From NCBI RefSeq assembly GCF_039541575.1, contig NZ_BAABGM010000001.1, positions 124,001 through 188,000 of the forward strand: a DNA stretch of 64,000 nt, written 5' to 3'. Under the pieces are notes generated by a model. The model was not told the origin of the DNA, ran no database searches, and saw only the letters and a program-made list of their open reading frames with translations. Positions 39,742-48,582 of the stretch are shown here, piece by piece. The DNA comes from Fodinibacter luteus. GTDB taxonomy: Bacteria; Actinomycetota; Actinomycetes; Actinomycetales; Dermatophilaceae. The position numbers and the translations under genes were made by a program. How positions within the stretch are numbered: position 1 is the first letter of the stretch; each line of letters begins with the position of its first letter.

Positions 39742-41060
39742 GAGTTGCCATCTTCGGCCTCGGGTACGTGGGAACCGTGACGGCCGCGGGCCTGGCGTCA
39801 CAGGGCCACGACGTCGTCGGTGTCGACGTCGAGCGGAGCAAGGTCGCCGCGATCAACCGTGGCGAGAGCCCCGTCGTCGAGCCCGGCGTCGACCGGCTCG
39901 TCGCCCAGTCGGTCTCCGCGGGCAGGTTGCGAGCCACGACCGACGTCCGGGAGGCGGTGGACCGGGCCGACGTCTCGCTCGTGTGCGTCGGGACGCCCTC
40001 GACGTCGCGGGGTGACACGAACCTCACGTACATCGCCCGGGCGCTCGCCGACCTGCGCGAGGCACTCGCCGACGCCACTCCACCCGCGTCGGGGTTCCAC
40101 TCCGTCGTCATCCGGTCCACCGTGCCGCCCGGCACCGGGTCCTCGGTCGTCGCCCCCGCGTTCACCCCGGAGCTGCTGCCGGCCGGCTGGTCGGTCGGGA
40201 CCGCCATGTGCCCCGAGTTCCTGCGCGAGGGATGCGGGGTCGACGACTTCTTCTCGCCGCCGTTCGTCGTCGTCGGCGCCGCGGACCCTCGGACCCGGGA
40301 GGCCTGCGATGCGCTCTTCGACTTCCTCGACCACGAGATCCACCACGTCGACGTCGCCACGGCCGAGGCGCTGAAGTACGCGTGCAACGCCTTCCACGCC
40401 GTCAAGGTGACCTTCGCCAACGAGATGGGCCGGATCTTCTCGCAGTACGGCGTGGACTCGCGGGGCGTCATGGAGATCTTCTGCGAGGACCACAAGCTCA
40501 ACATCTCCTCGTCCTACCTCCGGCCCGGCTTCGCCTTCGGCGGGTCGTGCCTGCCGAAGGACCTCCGGGCCCTGCAGGGCATGGCGCGGGCCAGCGGTGT
40601 CGACGTCCCCCTCCTGAGCTCGACGCTCACGAGCAACGAGATCATCGTGCGGGCGCTCGTCGACCGGGTGCTCGAGACCGGCCACCGCCACGTGGCGATC
40701 CTCGGGCTCAGCTTCAAGATGAACACCGACGACCTGCGCGAGAGCCCCAACCTCGAGATCGCCGAGCGCTTCGTCGGCAAGGGCCTCGACGTGCGGATCT
40801 ACGACCCGATCGTCAACCCGGCCAGGCTCGTGGGCGCCAACCTCGAGTACCTCCAGAGCAAGCTCCCGCACGTCAGCCGCCTCATCGTCGACCGGCCCGG
40901 GCTCGCCCTCGAGGGCGCGGAGGTCGCCATCGTGGCGACCTCGGACCCCGACTGCCTCGCGGCGCTGCAGGTCGCCGCCCCGGAGCTCGTCATCGACCTC
41001 GACGGCCGGCTCGGCGAGGCGGTCGAGCACATCGAGGGATACCGGGGAGTGAGCTGGTGA
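39738..41060 (+). CDS. AlgD-like GDP-mannose/UDP-sugar 6-dehydrogenase
   Basis: A 440-residue NAD-dependent dehydrogenase oxidising a nucleotide sugar to its uronate. The Rossmann start MRVAIFGLGYVGTVTAAGLA, CVGTPS, the FLREG motif, KYACNAFHAVKVTFANE and the nucleophile GFAFGGSCLPKD (Cys271) are complete. EDHKLNISSSYLRPGFAFGG and GANLEYLQSKLPHVSRL strongly recall GDP-mannose dehydrogenase AlgD rather than typical UDP-glucose dehydrogenases. The product would be GDP-mannuronate or a related uronate. It overlaps the next gene by 4 bases. Confidence 0.88.
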   Translation: MRVAIFGLGYVGTVTAAGLASQGHDVVGVDVERSKVAAINRGESPVVEPGVDRLVAQSVSAGRLRATTDVREAVDRADVSLVCVGTPSTSRGDTNLTYIARALADLREALADATPPASGFHSVVIRSTVPPGTGSSVVAPAFTPELLPAGWSVGTAMCPEFLREGCGVDDFFSPPFVVVGAADPRTREACDALFDFLDHEIHHVDVATAEALKYACNAFHAVKVTFANEMGRIFSQYGVDSRGVMEIFCEDHKLNISSSYLRPGFAFGGSCLPKDLRALQGMARASGVDVPLLSSTLTSNEIIVRALVDRVLETGHRHVAILGLSFKMNTDDLRESPNLEIAERFVGKGLDVRIYDPIVNPARLVGANLEYLQSKLPHVSRLIVDRPGLALEGAEVAIVATSDPDCLAALQVAAPELVIDLDGRLGEAVEHIEGYRGVSW

Positions 41061-42307
41061 CCCACCGGACCCCGACACCCGGGCAGCGACCCCGGGTGGC
41101 CATCATCGTCCAGAACCTCCCCGTCCCGTTCGACCGGAGGGTGTGGCTGGAGTGCCGGTCGCTCGTGGACCGGGGCTACGACGTCACCGTCGTGTGCCCG
41201 CAGGGTGAGGGGACCGGCCCCTCCCAGGTCGTCGACGGTGTCCGGATCCTCGCCTACCCCGCGTACGCCCCGGGCGGGAGTGCCCTCGGCTACCTCGTCG
41301 AGTACGCCTGGTCCTTCCTCTCGACGGCGCGGCTCCTGCGCACGGCCCGGCGCGACGGCCCGTTCGACGCGCTGCAGGCGTGCAACCCACCGGACATCTT
41401 CTGGCCGATCGCGCGGTGGCTGCGACGGCGCGACGGCACGCGGTTCGTCTTCGACCACCACGACCTGTGCCCGGAGCTGTACCTCTCCCGCTTCGAGGGC
41501 ACCCGGGGTGCCCAGTACAAGGGCCTGCTCCTCCTCGAGCGCGAGACGTTCCGGGCCGCCGACCGCGTCACCTCGACGAACGAGTCGTACGCCGCCATCG
41601 CCTCCTCCCGGGGTGGCAAGCCCCCCGAGCACGTCAGCGTCGTGCGCACGGGACCCGACCCGGACCGGCTGCGTCGGCACGAGCCGGTGCCCGACCTGCG
41701 CCGCGGTCGGCGGCACCTCGTGGCGTACCTCGGCGTCATGGGCCCGCAGGACGGGGTGGACCTCGCCCTCGCCGCGGCCGACGTCGTCGTCAACCGCATG
41801 GGGCGTGACGACGTCGCGTTCACGTTCATGGGGTCCGGCGACTCCTACGACGAGCTCGTCCGGCGCCGCGACGAGCTCGGCCTCGCCGACGCCGTCCACC
41901 TCCCCGGACGGGTCCCGGACGACTTCGTGCGCGACGTGCTGTCCACCGCTGACGTGGGGCTGTGCCCCGACCCGCTCAACCCCCTCAACGACGTCTCGAC
42001 GATGAACAAGACGATGGAGTACATGGCCTTCGGCCTCCCCGTCGTCGCGTTCGACCTGCGCGAGACCCGGGTGTCCGCCGCCGGCGCGGCCCACTACGTG
42101 CGGCCCAACGACGTCGACGAGTACGCCCGGGCCCTGACCTCCCTGCTCGACGACCCGGCGAGACGCTCCGAGATGGGACGGCAGGGGCGCGAGCGCGTCG
42201 AGCGGCACCTCGCCTGGGAGCACCAGCAGGAGGGCTACGTGCGGGTCTTCGACGAGCTCGTCGGCCGCACCGCCGACACGGCCCCGCTCGCGGACGCGGG
42301 GGCCTGA
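41057..42307 (+). CDS. Glycosyltransferase family 4
   Basis: A 416-residue GT-B enzyme. The N-terminal domain starts PRVAIIVQNLPVPFDRRVWLECRSLVDRGYDVTVVCP, and the C-terminal domain has VAYLGVMGPQDGVDLAL, the GSGDSYDELVRR segment and NDVSTMNKTMEYMAFGLPVVAFDLRETR carrying the E-x7-E-like donor-binding region. It is cytoplasmic, adding a sugar to the lipid-linked repeat unit. The GTG start overlaps the dehydrogenase stop. Donor and linkage are not predictable. Confidence 0.9.
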   Translation: MTHRTPTPGQRPRVAIIVQNLPVPFDRRVWLECRSLVDRGYDVTVVCPQGEGTGPSQVVDGVRILAYPAYAPGGSALGYLVEYAWSFLSTARLLRTARRDGPFDALQACNPPDIFWPIARWLRRRDGTRFVFDHHDLCPELYLSRFEGTRGAQYKGLLLLERETFRAADRVTSTNESYAAIASSRGGKPPEHVSVVRTGPDPDRLRRHEPVPDLRRGRRHLVAYLGVMGPQDGVDLALAAADVVVNRMGRDDVAFTFMGSGDSYDELVRRRDELGLADAVHLPGRVPDDFVRDVLSTADVGLCPDPLNPLNDVSTMNKTMEYMAFGLPVVAFDLRETRVSAAGAAHYVRPNDVDEYARALTSLLDDPARRSEMGRQGRERVERHLAWEHQQEGYVRVFDELVGRTADTAPLADAGA

Positions 42308-42309
42308 CG

Positions 42310-44220
42310 GTGTGCGGCGTCGCGGGGGCCTACCAGCAGGCCGACGGCAAGGTGCTCGTCACGGCGATGACCGACCGGATCTCGCACCGGGGACCGGATG
42401 CCGGTGCCGTCGTCGAGCTCGTCGACCCCGACACCGCGGTCGTCCTGGGTCACCGCCGGCTGTCGGTCATCGACCTGTCGAGCGCCGCCGACCAGCCGTT
42501 CGCCAAGGGGGGCCTCACCCTCACCTACAACGGTGAGCTCTACAACTACCGCGAGCTGAGGCACGACCTCGAGGGGCGCGGGGCCCGCTTCGCGACGGCA
42601 TCCGACACCGAGGTCGTGCTCGAGGCCTGGCGGGCCTGGGGACCGGGCGCACTGCGGCGCTTCCGGGGGATGTACGCGTTCGCGATCCACGACGAGCGCA
42701 CCGGGGACCTCACGCTCGCCCGCGACCCGCTCGGCATCAAGCCGCTCTACGTCATGCCGCGCGGCGACGGCATCCTCTTCGCCTCCGAGCTCAAGGCGAT
42801 CGTCACCGCCGTCGGGCCCGAGCTCGTCATCGACCCGGCCGCGATGGTCGCGTCGACCCTCTACTACTGGCTGCCCCAGGAGTTCGACGCCGTCCGTGGC
42901 GTGCAGCGCCACCCCGCCGGCACCTGGGCCGAGTACCACCGGGACGGCTCGGTGACCCGAGGACGCTTCTGGGACACCGCGGCCGAGGCGGCACTGGCCG
43001 CGCAGGGCCCTCGCGCGGACATCCGCGACGTCGTGGCGACCTCCGTGCGGGCGCACCTCGTCGCGGACGCCCCCGTGGCGTCGTTCCTCAGCGGTGGTCT
43101 CGACTCGAGCATCGTCACGGCGCTGGCTCACCGCAGCGACCCGTCGATCGAGGCCTACACGATCGTCTTCCGCCCCGAGGACCAGCGCCTCGAGTCGATG
43201 CCCGACGACGCCCGCTACGCCCGCCGCCTCGCCGAGCACCTCGGGATCCGGCTGCACGAGATCGAGATCCACCCCGACATCGTCGACATGCTCCCCCGGA
43301 TGGTCGACATCCTCGACGAGCCGATCGGGGACCCCGCCGCCATCAACACGCTGCTCATGTGCGACGCCGCGCGCGACGCCGGGGTCAAGGTCCTGCTCTC
43401 CGGGATGGGTGCCGACGAGCTCTTCGGCGGCTACCGCAAGCACCTCGCCATGCTCGTGGCGGAGCGCTACGGCCGGATGCCGGGAGCCGTGCGGGCCGCC
43501 GTCGGCCCCGCCGTGCGCGCCCTCCCGGTGGCCGTCGGAGGCCGCGGGCTGCGCACGGTCCGCTGGGCACAGCGCTTCCTCTCCTTCGCCGACCTCCCGG
43601 AGCAGGAGGCGTTCCGGCGCAGCTACACCCTCTACGACCGGGACGAGCTCACCGGCCTGCTCGACCCCGCACTGACCGGGCACGTCGACACGGTCCTCGA
43701 CCGCCATCAAGAGATCTACGACGACAACGACCTCGCCGACGTCGTGAGCCGGATGTGCCTCGCGGACACCCGGATGTTCATGCCGGGGCTCAACCTCACG
43801 TACACCGACCGGGCCAGCATGGCGGCATCCACGGAGGTCCGCGTGCCGTTCGTCGACCCGGTCGTCATGGCCGCGGCGTTCTCGCTCCCCCCGTCGGAGA
43901 GGATCAGGGGCCGGCAGCAGAAGGCCGCGCTCAAGGACGCCGCCCGCGCCTGGCTGCCCGACGAGATCGTCGACCGGCCCAAGGCGAGCTTCGGAGCACC
44001 CCTGCGGGCGTGGGTCACCAACGACCTGCGGGAGCTCGTCGACGACGTGCTGCTCCACGGTGAGCTCGTCGGCACGGGGTTCCTCCGGGCCGCGCCCCTG
44101 CAGCACCTCGTCGACGACCAGCGCAGCGGGCGACGCGACGAGTCCAAGCAGGTGTGGCAGCTGCTCAGCCTGGAGCTCTGGTACCGCAACGCCCGTGCCG
44201 CGGGGGTGGGGACGCCATGA
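42310..44220 (+). CDS. AsnB-type glutamine amidotransferase (asparagine synthase)
   Basis: A 636-residue enzyme. Starting with GTG gives MCGVAGAYQQ, placing the glutaminase nucleophile at Cys2, which fixes the start. The class II amidotransferase domain (HRGPD, YNGELYNYREL, LARDPLGIKPLY) is followed by the synthetase domain with the ATP pyrophosphatase loop FLSGGLDSSIV (about 255-265) and SGMGADELFGGYRKH. Within polysaccharide loci such proteins often amidate uronic-acid carboxyls rather than make free asparagine. The uronate-forming dehydrogenase two genes upstream supports that reading, which remains an inference. Confidence 0.88.
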   Translation: MCGVAGAYQQADGKVLVTAMTDRISHRGPDAGAVVELVDPDTAVVLGHRRLSVIDLSSAADQPFAKGGLTLTYNGELYNYRELRHDLEGRGARFATASDTEVVLEAWRAWGPGALRRFRGMYAFAIHDERTGDLTLARDPLGIKPLYVMPRGDGILFASELKAIVTAVGPELVIDPAAMVASTLYYWLPQEFDAVRGVQRHPAGTWAEYHRDGSVTRGRFWDTAAEAALAAQGPRADIRDVVATSVRAHLVADAPVASFLSGGLDSSIVTALAHRSDPSIEAYTIVFRPEDQRLESMPDDARYARRLAEHLGIRLHEIEIHPDIVDMLPRMVDILDEPIGDPAAINTLLMCDAARDAGVKVLLSGMGADELFGGYRKHLAMLVAERYGRMPGAVRAAVGPAVRALPVAVGGRGLRTVRWAQRFLSFADLPEQEAFRRSYTLYDRDELTGLLDPALTGHVDTVLDRHQEIYDDNDLADVVSRMCLADTRMFMPGLNLTYTDRASMAASTEVRVPFVDPVVMAAAFSLPPSERIRGRQQKAALKDAARAWLPDEIVDRPKASFGAPLRAWVTNDLRELVDDVLLHGELVGTGFLRAAPLQHLVDDQRSGRRDESKQVWQLLSLELWYRNARAAGVGTP

Positions 44221-44276
44221 CCCGCGGGGACGACGTGCGCCGGCAGCAGCCCGGACGACCGAGGAGGACGCGATGA
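44217..44276 (+). CDS. 19-codon bridging mini-ORF
   Basis: Its ATG overlaps the asnB-type stop (ATGA) and its stop overlaps the ATG of the next gene (ATGA), mirroring the mini-ORF at 39604. The short peptide is very basic (MTRGDDVRRQQPGRPRRTR). The Shine-Dalgarno GAGGAGG for the next gene lies within it. Confidence 0.4.
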   Translation: MTRGDDVRRQQPGRPRRTR

Positions 44277-46483
44277 AGCAGGTGGGGCAGAACTACCGGT
44301 CGGGCGAGCTCGTCGTGCTCGACGTGCCCGAGCCGGCGTGCCGGCCCGGAGGCGTCCTCGTCCGCTCGCTGTACTCCCTCATCTCCACCGGCACCGAGCT
44401 GATGAAGGTCACCGAGGCCCGCCTGTCCCTCCTCGGCAAGGCCCGGGCCCGGCCCGACCAGGTGAGGAAGGTGCTCGACTCGATGTCCCAGCAGGGACCG
44501 GTCGCGACCTACCGGAAGGCGATGACCAGGCTCGACAGCTACACCCCGCTCGGCTACTCGCTGTGCGGTGTCGTCATCGAGGTCGGGGCCGGCGCGGAGG
44601 AGTTCGCCGTCGGCGACCTCGTCGCGGCGGCCGGCAACGAGTTCGCGCTGCACGCCGAGGTCAACTGGGTGCCGGTCAACCTCTGCGTGCCGGTCCCCGA
44701 GGGCGTCGCCCCGGAGCACGCGGCCTTCGCCACCGTCGGGGCCATCGCGATGCAGGGGGTGCGCCGCGGGGAGCCGCAGCTCGGCGAGATGGCGTGCGTC
44801 ATCGGTCTCGGGCTCGTCGGCCAGCTCGTCGTGCGGCTGCTCGTGGCGGCCGGGGTGCACGTCGTGGGTGTCGACACCGTCGACGAGCGCTGCCGGCTCG
44901 CCGAGTCCGCCGGTGCCGTGAGCTGCGCCGCGCCGGACGACGAGGGCGCCGCCTACATCGAGCAGGTCATCCGCACGGCGACCGGGGGCCTCGGGGCGGA
45001 CCACGTCTTCCTCGCCGCCGGAGGCCACAGCAACGGGCCGGTCGAGCTCGCCGCACGGCTGGCCCGTGACCGGGCCCGTGTCGTCGACATCGGGAAGACC
45101 CGGCTCGACCTGCCGTGGAACGCCTACTACGAGAAGGAGCTCGACGTCCGCTTCTCGCGCTCCTACGGCCCCGGCCGCTACGACGACCGCTACGAGCTCG
45201 ACGGCATCGACTACCCCGCCGGCTACGTCCGCTGGACCGAGCGGCGCAACCTCGGCTGCTTCCTGGACCTCATCGCGAGCGCCTCGCTCGAGGTCTCCTC
45301 GCTCGTGTCGGGCACCCGGCCGGTCGTGGACGCCGCCGAGGTCTACGAGCAGCTGCGCACCGGCTCCCTGCGCGGCGTGGGCTTCCTGTTCGAGTACCCG
45401 CGCGTCGACCCCCCGGCCGGCTCCGCAACCGGCTCCACGGCCGGCCCCGCAACCGGCACCGCGGTCGGGTCGGGGGCGGTGGCGGTCCCGTCGCTCCCCC
45501 TCCGGCCCACCCGGCCCACGACGTCCACGGTGCGCGTCGGGTTCGTCGGCGCCGGCAGCCATGCGTCCTCGATGCTGCTGCCCCACCTCGCGAAGCACAC
45601 CGGGGTCACCCTCACCCGGGTCGCCACGACGCGGTCGCTGTCGGCGGTCAACGCCCAGCGCACCTTCGGGTTCGAGGGGACGACGACCGACGCCGACGAG
45701 GTGCTGGCCGACCCGTCGATCGACGCCGTCTTCGTCGTGACCCGCCACCACTCCCACGCCGCCTTCGTCTGCCGGGCCCTCGAGCAGGGCAAGGCCGTCT
45801 TCGTCGAGAAGCCGCTGGCGCTCACCCGAGCCGAGGTCGACGGCATCCTCGAGGTCGTCGCGCGCACCGGGAACGACCGGCTCATGGTGGGCTTCAACCG
45901 GCGCTTCGCCCCGCTCCTGGTCGGGATGCGGGAGCGCTTCGGCACGGCCGGCTCCCCGCTGAGCGCGAGGTACCTCGTCAACGCCGGCCGGCTGGCCGCC
46001 GGCAGCTGGTACCTCGACGAGCAGCTCGAGGGCTCCCGGTTCCTCGGTGAGGGCGGGCACTTCATCGACACCGTCAGCTGGTGGGTCGGCCAGCACCCCG
46101 TCGAGGTCTGGGCCCTGGGCACCCCCGACGGGGCGGACCTGCAGGCCACGATCCGCTTCGGCGACCGCTCACTGGCGACGATCACCTACTCCACCGACGG
46201 CGACGCGCGGGTGCCGAAGGAGACCCTCGACGTCTCCGGCGGCGGGCGCAACGCCCGGCTCGACAACTTCTCCCGCGCCACCGTGTGGACCGGGGGCGGT
46301 CGCGACACCAAGCGGTCCCTCGTCGGCCAGGACAAGGGCCAGCGCGCCGAGCTGGACGCCTTCGTCGAGGCGGTCCGCGTCGGTGCGGCCATGCCCATCG
46401 GCCTGGAGTCGCTCGTCGCGACCACCCGCACGACGATCGCCGTGGGAGAGAGCCTCACGAGCGGTGGGGCGGTGGCCCCATGA
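44273..46483 (+). CDS. Bi-domain dehydrogenase / Gfo-Idh-MocA oxidoreductase
   Basis: A 736-residue fusion. Residues 1-385 are a medium-chain (zinc-type alcohol) dehydrogenase with GYSLCGVVIEVGAGAEEF and the nucleotide loop IGLGLVGQLVVRLLVAAGVHVVGVD. A Thr/Gly/Ala linker (about 385-415, repeated ATGS/AGPATG units) precedes a Gfo/Idh/MocA domain with VGFVGAGSHASSM and FVEKPLALTRAEV plus GFNRRFAP. This two-domain form is recurrent in exopolysaccharide loci and presumably modifies a nucleotide or bound sugar by oxidation and reduction. Substrate unknown. AGGAGG precedes the ATG. Confidence 0.87.
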   Translation: MKQVGQNYRSGELVVLDVPEPACRPGGVLVRSLYSLISTGTELMKVTEARLSLLGKARARPDQVRKVLDSMSQQGPVATYRKAMTRLDSYTPLGYSLCGVVIEVGAGAEEFAVGDLVAAAGNEFALHAEVNWVPVNLCVPVPEGVAPEHAAFATVGAIAMQGVRRGEPQLGEMACVIGLGLVGQLVVRLLVAAGVHVVGVDTVDERCRLAESAGAVSCAAPDDEGAAYIEQVIRTATGGLGADHVFLAAGGHSNGPVELAARLARDRARVVDIGKTRLDLPWNAYYEKELDVRFSRSYGPGRYDDRYELDGIDYPAGYVRWTERRNLGCFLDLIASASLEVSSLVSGTRPVVDAAEVYEQLRTGSLRGVGFLFEYPRVDPPAGSATGSTAGPATGTAVGSGAVAVPSLPLRPTRPTTSTVRVGFVGAGSHASSMLLPHLAKHTGVTLTRVATTRSLSAVNAQRTFGFEGTTTDADEVLADPSIDAVFVVTRHHSHAAFVCRALEQGKAVFVEKPLALTRAEVDGILEVVARTGNDRLMVGFNRRFAPLLVGMRERFGTAGSPLSARYLVNAGRLAAGSWYLDEQLEGSRFLGEGGHFIDTVSWWVGQHPVEVWALGTPDGADLQATIRFGDRSLATITYSTDGDARVPKETLDVSGGGRNARLDNFSRATVWTGGGRDTKRSLVGQDKGQRAELDAFVEAVRVGAAMPIGLESLVATTRTTIAVGESLTSGGAVAP

Positions 46484-48582
46484 GCCGTTCGGTCCAGTGG
46501 TACGCGCAGCGGCTCCGCCGGATGTCCCCGGAAGAGGTCATCACCCGGGTCGGCGACCGGATGCGGCAGGCGCGCTGGGCCGAGCGCCAAGTTCGACCGG
46601 GCGAGGCGGCGCCCCCGGCGGGGGCCCTGCTGACCCCCCGGGGGCTCGCGAGCCCGGTCCCGCGCGCGGCCCGGGCGCACGTCGCGCCCGAGGCCGCGCG
46701 ACGGCTCGTCGCCGCCGCCGACCGCCTGCTCGCCGGGGACTGGGAGGTGCTCGGCACGCCCCGACCCGACGTCGTGGACCCCGACTGGTTCCACGACCCC
46801 GTGACGGGCCGGCGCGCCCCGGACTCCGCGCTGGCGTTCGGCATCGACCACCGCGACGAGGCCGTCACGGGCAACGTGAAGTCGGTGTGGGAGCTCTCCC
46901 GCCACCACCACCTCACCGTGCTCGCTGCCGCCTGGTGGCTCACGGGTGACACCCGGTACGCCGACGTCGTCGCGGCCCAGCTGCGGTCCTGGTGGGGCGC
47001 CAACCCCTTCCTGACCGGCATCCACTGGACGAGCGGGATCGAGCTCGGCGTGCGGCTCGTCAGCTGGGTGTGGGTACGCCGGCTCCTCGACGACTGGCCC
47101 GGTGTGGCCGACCTGTTCGAGGAGAACCCGCAGGCCCTCGCGCAGCTGCACTGGCACCAGGAGCACCTCGCGGCCTTCCACAGCCGGGGGTCCTCCGCGA
47201 ACAACCACGCGGTGGCCGAGTCCGTGGGCCGGCTCGTGGCGGCGTGCGCCCTCCCGTGGTTCCCCGAGAGCGAGGGCTGGCGCCTCGACGCCAGCCGTGA
47301 GCTGGCGCGGGAGCTGGACGCGAACACCTTCCCCAGCGGCCTGAACCGCGAGCTCGCCACCGACTACCACCGCTTCGTCACCGAGCTCGGGCTCGTCGCC
47401 CTCGTCGAGACCGAGGCAGCCGGGCAGCCCCTCGACGACGCGACCCGGTCGCTCCTCGCGCGTTCGCTCGACGCCGCTGCCGCCCTGCTCGACGCGGCCG
47501 GCGCCCCGCCGCGACAGGGGGACGGTGACGAGGGGCGAGCCCTCGTCCTGGACGCCCCGGACGCCGACCCGTGGGCCGTGCTGCTGGCCTGCGGCGCAGG
47601 CACGCTCGGCCCCTGCGACTGGTGGCCGCCGGTGGCACCGGGGGTCATGGGCACCCTGCTCGGCGCGGTCGCGCCGGCGCGCACCGTGACCGCGCGGCCC
47701 GCCGTCGCCCCGCGAGGGTTCCCGGATGCCGGGCTGCACGTCCTGCGCACCTCGCCGGCCGACGGGCCCGAGGTCTGGTGTCGCTGCGACGGCGGCCCCC
47801 ACGGGTTCCTCTCCATCGCGGCGCACGGTCACGCCGACGCCCTGTCGATCGAGGTGCGGCACGACGGCGTCGAGCTGCTCGTCGACCCCGGCACGTACTG
47901 CTACCACGGTGAGCCGCAGTGGCGCAGCTACTTCCGGTCCACGCGGGCCCACAACACCGTCGAGGTCGACGGCGAGGACCAGGCCCTCGAGGCGGGCCCG
48001 TTCATGTGGGCACAGCACGCCGACGCCGTGCTCGACCTCGCCGTCACCGGACCGCAGGGGCCGCAGGTGTGGGCGGCCCACCACACGGCGTACTCGCGCC
48101 TGGACGCCGCACTGTGCCACGACCGCGAGGTCGTCCTCGACGCCACCGGGCCCCGGCTGCTCGTCACCGACACCCTGACCGGCAGCCGGCAGCACGGGCA
48201 GCGGATGTTCTGGCACCTCGGCCCGGACGTGACGGCGGAGCTCGTCGACGGCGCCGCGCGGCTGACCTGGACCGGACGTGACGGCAGGACCCACGTCGGC
48301 CACCTGAGGCTGCCGATCGCCCTCGAGTGGTCGGCGCACCGCGGCGAGACCGACCCGCCCCTCGGCTGGTACTCCCCGAGGTTCGGCACCCGCGTCCCCA
48401 CGACGACGCTCGTCGGGGTGGGCGACTGGGTCGGAACCCTGACCCTGCGCACCGAGCTCGCCCTGCCCACCACCGGCGGCCCGGACGCGACCACCACGGC
48501 CCGCGCCGCCGACCCGGCCGATGCCGGGGCGCCCGCCCCGTCGCCCGAGGCCGTGGGCGCCGGACGGGGGGACAGGCCGTGA
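46480..48582 (+). CDS. Heparinase II/III (alginate-lyase) family protein
   Basis: A 700-residue protein. The N-terminal part is an alpha/alpha toroid (WELSRHHHLTVLAAAWWLTGDTRY; SSANNHAVAESVGRLVAACALPWF, with the conserved N-N-H), and the C-terminal part is a heparinase II/III beta-sandwich (LSIAAHGHADALSIEVRHDGVELLVDPGTYCYHGEPQWRSYFRSTRAHNTVEVDGEDQ). Such enzymes cleave uronate-containing polysaccharides by beta-elimination. There is no clear signal peptide, so it may act in the cytosol or be exported unconventionally. Its overlap with neighbours shows it belongs to the synthesis operon. Confidence 0.88.
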   Translation: MSRSVQWYAQRLRRMSPEEVITRVGDRMRQARWAERQVRPGEAAPPAGALLTPRGLASPVPRAARAHVAPEAARRLVAAADRLLAGDWEVLGTPRPDVVDPDWFHDPVTGRRAPDSALAFGIDHRDEAVTGNVKSVWELSRHHHLTVLAAAWWLTGDTRYADVVAAQLRSWWGANPFLTGIHWTSGIELGVRLVSWVWVRRLLDDWPGVADLFEENPQALAQLHWHQEHLAAFHSRGSSANNHAVAESVGRLVAACALPWFPESEGWRLDASRELARELDANTFPSGLNRELATDYHRFVTELGLVALVETEAAGQPLDDATRSLLARSLDAAAALLDAAGAPPRQGDGDEGRALVLDAPDADPWAVLLACGAGTLGPCDWWPPVAPGVMGTLLGAVAPARTVTARPAVAPRGFPDAGLHVLRTSPADGPEVWCRCDGGPHGFLSIAAHGHADALSIEVRHDGVELLVDPGTYCYHGEPQWRSYFRSTRAHNTVEVDGEDQALEAGPFMWAQHADAVLDLAVTGPQGPQVWAAHHTAYSRLDAALCHDREVVLDATGPRLLVTDTLTGSRQHGQRMFWHLGPDVTAELVDGAARLTWTGRDGRTHVGHLRLPIALEWSAHRGETDPPLGWYSPRFGTRVPTTTLVGVGDWVGTLTLRTELALPTTGGPDATTTARAADPADAGAPAPSPEAVGAGRGDRP

